A DNA stretch of 64,000 nucleotides, from positions 417,948-481,947 of the forward strand of contig NZ_JAOCAH010000003.1 of NCBI RefSeq assembly GCF_029839275.1, given 5' to 3'. The first letter of the stretch is position 1. Each line of letters begins with the position of its first letter. A model generated the notes under the pieces. That model searched no databases. It saw only the letters and a program-made list of their open reading frames with translations, and was not told the origin of the DNA. This DNA is from Pseudomonas sp. GD03944 (GTDB lineage: Bacteria > Pseudomonadota > Gammaproteobacteria > Pseudomonadales > Pseudomonadaceae). This document shows, piece by piece, positions 62,032 to 64,000 of this stretch. The position numbers and the translations under genes were made by a program.

Positions 62032-62361
62032 CTATCGTCTCATTCGTAGAGTGCATGATGTTGAAAAAATTAAAAACACCAAAAAGACAGTGAAAGCTGC
62101 TTGGGAGGGAGGATAGGCTGCGTATGTAATAATTACAGAAAATCCTACGATCATAACCCAGTCGTATGATTTTATTGTTTTTAGCCCAAGTGCTATATTT
62201 TTTTGAGGCGAGAAAAGCACGGCCGAAATTAAAGATGCAAGCAATACTAGGGAAAGGAAGGTGCTATCCGGAACATTAAAATGTGTTGCTATCGCATAGT
62301 AGGCCGCTGAGGCAGTGATAGACGTTCCGCAAGAAAGAAGTAGGCAGTAGGTTTCTCTCAT
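62032..62361 (-). CDS. Small four-helix membrane protein
   Basis: 109 residues from ATG 62361 (longer frame to 62439 possible). Four hydrophobic helices (about 4-24, 32-48, 62-80, 84-102), short basic C-terminus TLRMRR. Membrane immunity proteins of this size protect against pore-forming or periplasmic toxins; this is inference only. Confidence 0.6.
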   Translation of the reverse strand: MRETYCLLLSCGTSITASAAYYAIATHFNVPDSTFLSLVLLASLISAVLFSPQKNIALGLKTIKSYDWVMIVGFSVIITYAAYPPSQAAFTVFLVFLIFSTSCTLRMRR

Positions 62362-62463
62362 CTTATGCCCTGTAGCCGATCTCAACAGTTTTACGCCACA
62401 CCCAGTGTAGGTGCCGCTCCAATTCTTGCCAGCTTGCAAGTGCTATTTTTCCTGCTGTGTCGA

Positions 62464-62952
62464 TTAGATCGATTCACCTAACGCTGACAACTCCTCGAAC
62501 GCCTCTGGTACACCTGCCATTGCTGCGTCCTTTATCATGTTTACTCCGAGCGCCTTGCTCTGCTGTATGCCGTTTGAACCGTAGACCAAGTCAAGCCCAT
62601 AGCTCAGCATGGCTTTGGGATAGCCTTTTTCTGCTGATTGTTTGAACAACAAGGCTGCACGCTTGTTATCGCAAACGACACCATCTCCGAACTCATACCG
62701 TACACCCAGTGAGTAAGCAGCAGCGGCGTGCCCAAGCTCCACTGCTTTGCAGAGCATTGCAATGCTACGTTTCTCAAATTCAGCGGTTGTTTCAATTTTG
62801 GCTACGCTGAATGAAGCATATAAAAAGAGAGCGTGCGCATTTGATTGATCAACAAGAGGAATCAGAATGTCTCTGGCTTTACTTGAAGATCCGTTGTTAA
62901 TTTGTCTTTCAGCTTCTGCCAAAAGCTTGGAAATGTCTTTTTCTTCATCCAT
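62464..62952 (-). CDS. Sel1-repeat (TPR-like) protein
   Basis: 162 residues. Two clear Sel1-like repeats: AVELGHAAAAYSLGVRYEFGDGV and SAEKGYPKAMLSYGLDLVYG, plus a partial third (DAAMAGVPEAFEEL). Cytoplasmic helical solenoid. Sel1 proteins often sit among toxin-immunity arrays. No strong ribosome site. Confidence 0.8.
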   Translation of the reverse strand: MDEEKDISKLLAEAERQINNGSSSKARDILIPLVDQSNAHALFLYASFSVAKIETTAEFEKRSIAMLCKAVELGHAAAAYSLGVRYEFGDGVVCDNKRAALLFKQSAEKGYPKAMLSYGLDLVYGSNGIQQSKALGVNMIKDAAMAGVPEAFEELSALGESI

Positions 62953-63011
62953 GATATTTGCTTGTGCGCACTAAGATTGATTGCCACTAGGTTGCCTGAG
63001 CAGCAGGGGTA

Positions 63012-63539
63012 TCAGTAACTTCGGTTAAGGCTAAATTGTTTTTGCAGGTGCTTGGGTATGGAATTCGTGAGCGAGAGAGTGCGTAGTGCCATAAAGAGGT
63101 ATTTCACAAATATGAAATTAAACATTCCCATCAAGGCCATCATGCATGCAAAAATACCGAGGTCGAGCTTTCCGGTATGGATCATTAACGCCGTTGAGAC
63201 CAAGGCTCCTGCGCTGGAGATAAGAAAATTCAACATGAAGAATATAGTGCCAGCCACCCTTTCAAATGGTTTTGCTCGGATGCCAATCAACGTTCCATTG
63301 GGCGTATTTTCTGCGAAGAAATAATGTGTGGAGGGTAAGAAAAAAATCAATTTTCTAATGACTTTAATTCCATCGCCCTTATAGGGTGATAGGGTTATTT
63401 TGAATGGTGCATTGAGTAATGCGCGTCTGATTGCTTCCAAGTTTAATTTATCATCGCTCTTGAATGTTTCCTCGGATAACATTCGACTCCGCAACTTCAT
63501 AAGAGCGCTGAATATTTTTTCGAGCATACTGCGTGGCAT
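63012..63539 (-). CDS. Hypothetical two-helix membrane protein
   Basis: 175 residues. Basic N-terminal half, then two hydrophobic helices (about 100-120 and 128-150) and a basic tail. AAGGA eight bases before the ATG. First gene of the minus-strand array. Not recognised. Confidence 0.65.
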   Translation of the reverse strand: MPRSMLEKIFSALMKLRSRMLSEETFKSDDKLNLEAIRRALLNAPFKITLSPYKGDGIKVIRKLIFFLPSTHYFFAENTPNGTLIGIRAKPFERVAGTIFFMLNFLISSAGALVSTALMIHTGKLDLGIFACMMALMGMFNFIFVKYLFMALRTLSLTNSIPKHLQKQFSLNRSY

Positions 63540-63739
63540 TTTGGCCGTCCTTGTCGTTTGGCATTCCTAATCCGCTTCGGTGAAGCTTTTGCAGGGTGAC
63601 CTGATTCGCTCTTGGTGCAATCTGTGGGGGGAACGGTTTGGGGCTGCCGTTCTGCTTTCAAAGATAACCTAGATAGCACGGATTGCATTCTTGTGCGCAT
63701 TGCTGCCCTTGCGCCCTCAGTAACCCTCACGCTAAAGTC

Positions 63740-64000
63740 CGCCCGTCACGGTCAATCCCGTGGCCGGGCGTCAGAACCCGAAACTCTTCACGAAGGCGCG
63801 GTAGCGCCATAGCCGAGAGCAGGCGCTTTTTTTGTGCCTGTTGCATCCTCGTGCATCTATGGCGGGCCGTGCGGGGCAGGCTTCGGCCTGGCCGGTTTTC
63901 CTTCGTGTACCGGTTTCTGACCCCCGTACGGTCCGCCACCCAACTCGCGTCAGAAACGACTGGGCAGCGGCTCCTTAATCACACGAAGGAGCATAAGGAT
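63740..64000 (+). promoter_or_regulatory. Structured 5' leader of a gene starting at the window edge
   Basis: Perfect or near-perfect helices in order: CGCCCG-T-CACGG/CCGTG-GC-CGGGCG (63740-63770); GGCGC/GCGCC (63795-63808) competing with AGCGCC/GGCGCT plus T7 (63803-63833); CAGGC-TTCG-GCCTG (63877-63890); an outer long-range helix 63898-63908 with 63981-63991; and inside it GTTTCTGAC/GTCAGAAAC (63913-63957). The outer helix covers the whole AAGGAG Shine-Dalgarno (63986-63991), which precedes an AT at 63999-64000 that would complete an ATG outside the window. A possible promoter is TTGCGC (63709) - 18 bp - TAAAGT (63733). Confidence 0.6.
63803..63833 (+). terminator. Terminator-like hairpin inside the leader
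   Basis: AGCGCC (63803-63808) pairs with GGCGCT (63822-63827), followed by seven T's (63827-63833). Plus-strand orientation with no plus-strand gene upstream, so it must end a short RNA or act as an attenuator of the downstream gene. Confidence 0.6.

Noticed and set aside
63497..63730. 77-codon minus-strand frame upstream of the island
   Set aside because: Overlaps the start of the better-supported gene at 63012-63539 in another frame and is low-complexity basic.
63727..63939. 70-codon minus-strand frame at the window end
   Set aside because: It lies across hairpins of the plus-strand leader, is very arginine-rich and has no ribosome site; RNA structure explains the region better.

Overview
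The window reads as a chromosome segment of a fluorescent-type Pseudomonas. Coding sequence is GC-rich with strong GC/GGC codon bias, and many genes have close relatives known from P. aeruginosa and P. putida (cysB, catRBC, fadE, prmB-aroC, alkA, alaC). Dispersed REP-like inverted repeats lie between genes. No insertion sequence, rRNA or CRISPR array was seen. About 58.5 kb is ordinary core genome. The last ~5 kb (58.7-63.6 kb) is visibly AT-rich and foreign-looking.

Layout. 0-3.2 kb: universal stress protein, cysB, a membrane protein, then a tandem (Glu-Gly)x2 tRNA cluster behind a consensus stable-RNA promoter. 3.3-7.3 kb: catR divergent from catBC (cis,cis-muconate to 3-oxoadipate enol-lactone), followed by an FMN mandelate-dehydrogenase-like enzyme. 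7.4-13.0 kb: fadE, a transglutaminase-like protein and a YadGH-type ABC exporter. 13.1-17.2 kb: an RND pump (adaptor plus permease, no outer-membrane channel). 17.4-25.5 kb: oxidoreductases, transporters (BASS, BenE, LysE), and a MarR regulator facing an aminotransferase through two matching operators, then a GST. 25.6-31.7 kb: His-rich secreted protein plus cupredoxin, an EAL sensor protein, glutaredoxin, folE, Smr protein. 31.8-41.2 kb: a block matching the P. aeruginosa folE-prmB-aroC-MFS-mtn-alkA order, from which mtnB and mtnC are missing and in which the mtnD homologue has lost metal ligands. 41.3-45.6 kb: AraC regulator divergent from a Baeyer-Villiger monooxygenase/esterase/short-chain dehydrogenase operon. 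46.7-50.7 kb: the Anbu (proteasome-like) operon of ATP-grasp, alpha-E, transglutaminase and Anbu, whose transglutaminase has Gly where the catalytic Cys belongs. 50.7-58.5 kb: cytochrome c, rhodanese, AEC transporter, a beta-oxidation thiolase and FadB-like pair, alaC.

58.7-63.5 kb holds nine small AT-rich genes, all on the minus strand. They include an Imm50-like, a DUF4288-like and a Sel1-repeat protein and several unrecognised small proteins. This fits an array of orphan immunity genes from polymorphic-toxin systems, separated by short GC-richer spacers that look like relics of protein C-termini.

The window ends in a 260-nt plus-strand leader (63740-64000). It contains a hairpin followed by seven T's and a competing hairpin. 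It also contains an 11-bp long-range helix that would bury the Shine-Dalgarno of a gene starting exactly at the window edge. A second copy of the SD-proximal sequence upstream could compete for the same strand. This is the best candidate for an undescribed regulatory element here. Functional assignments come from reading protein sequences and motifs by eye; no database search was possible.
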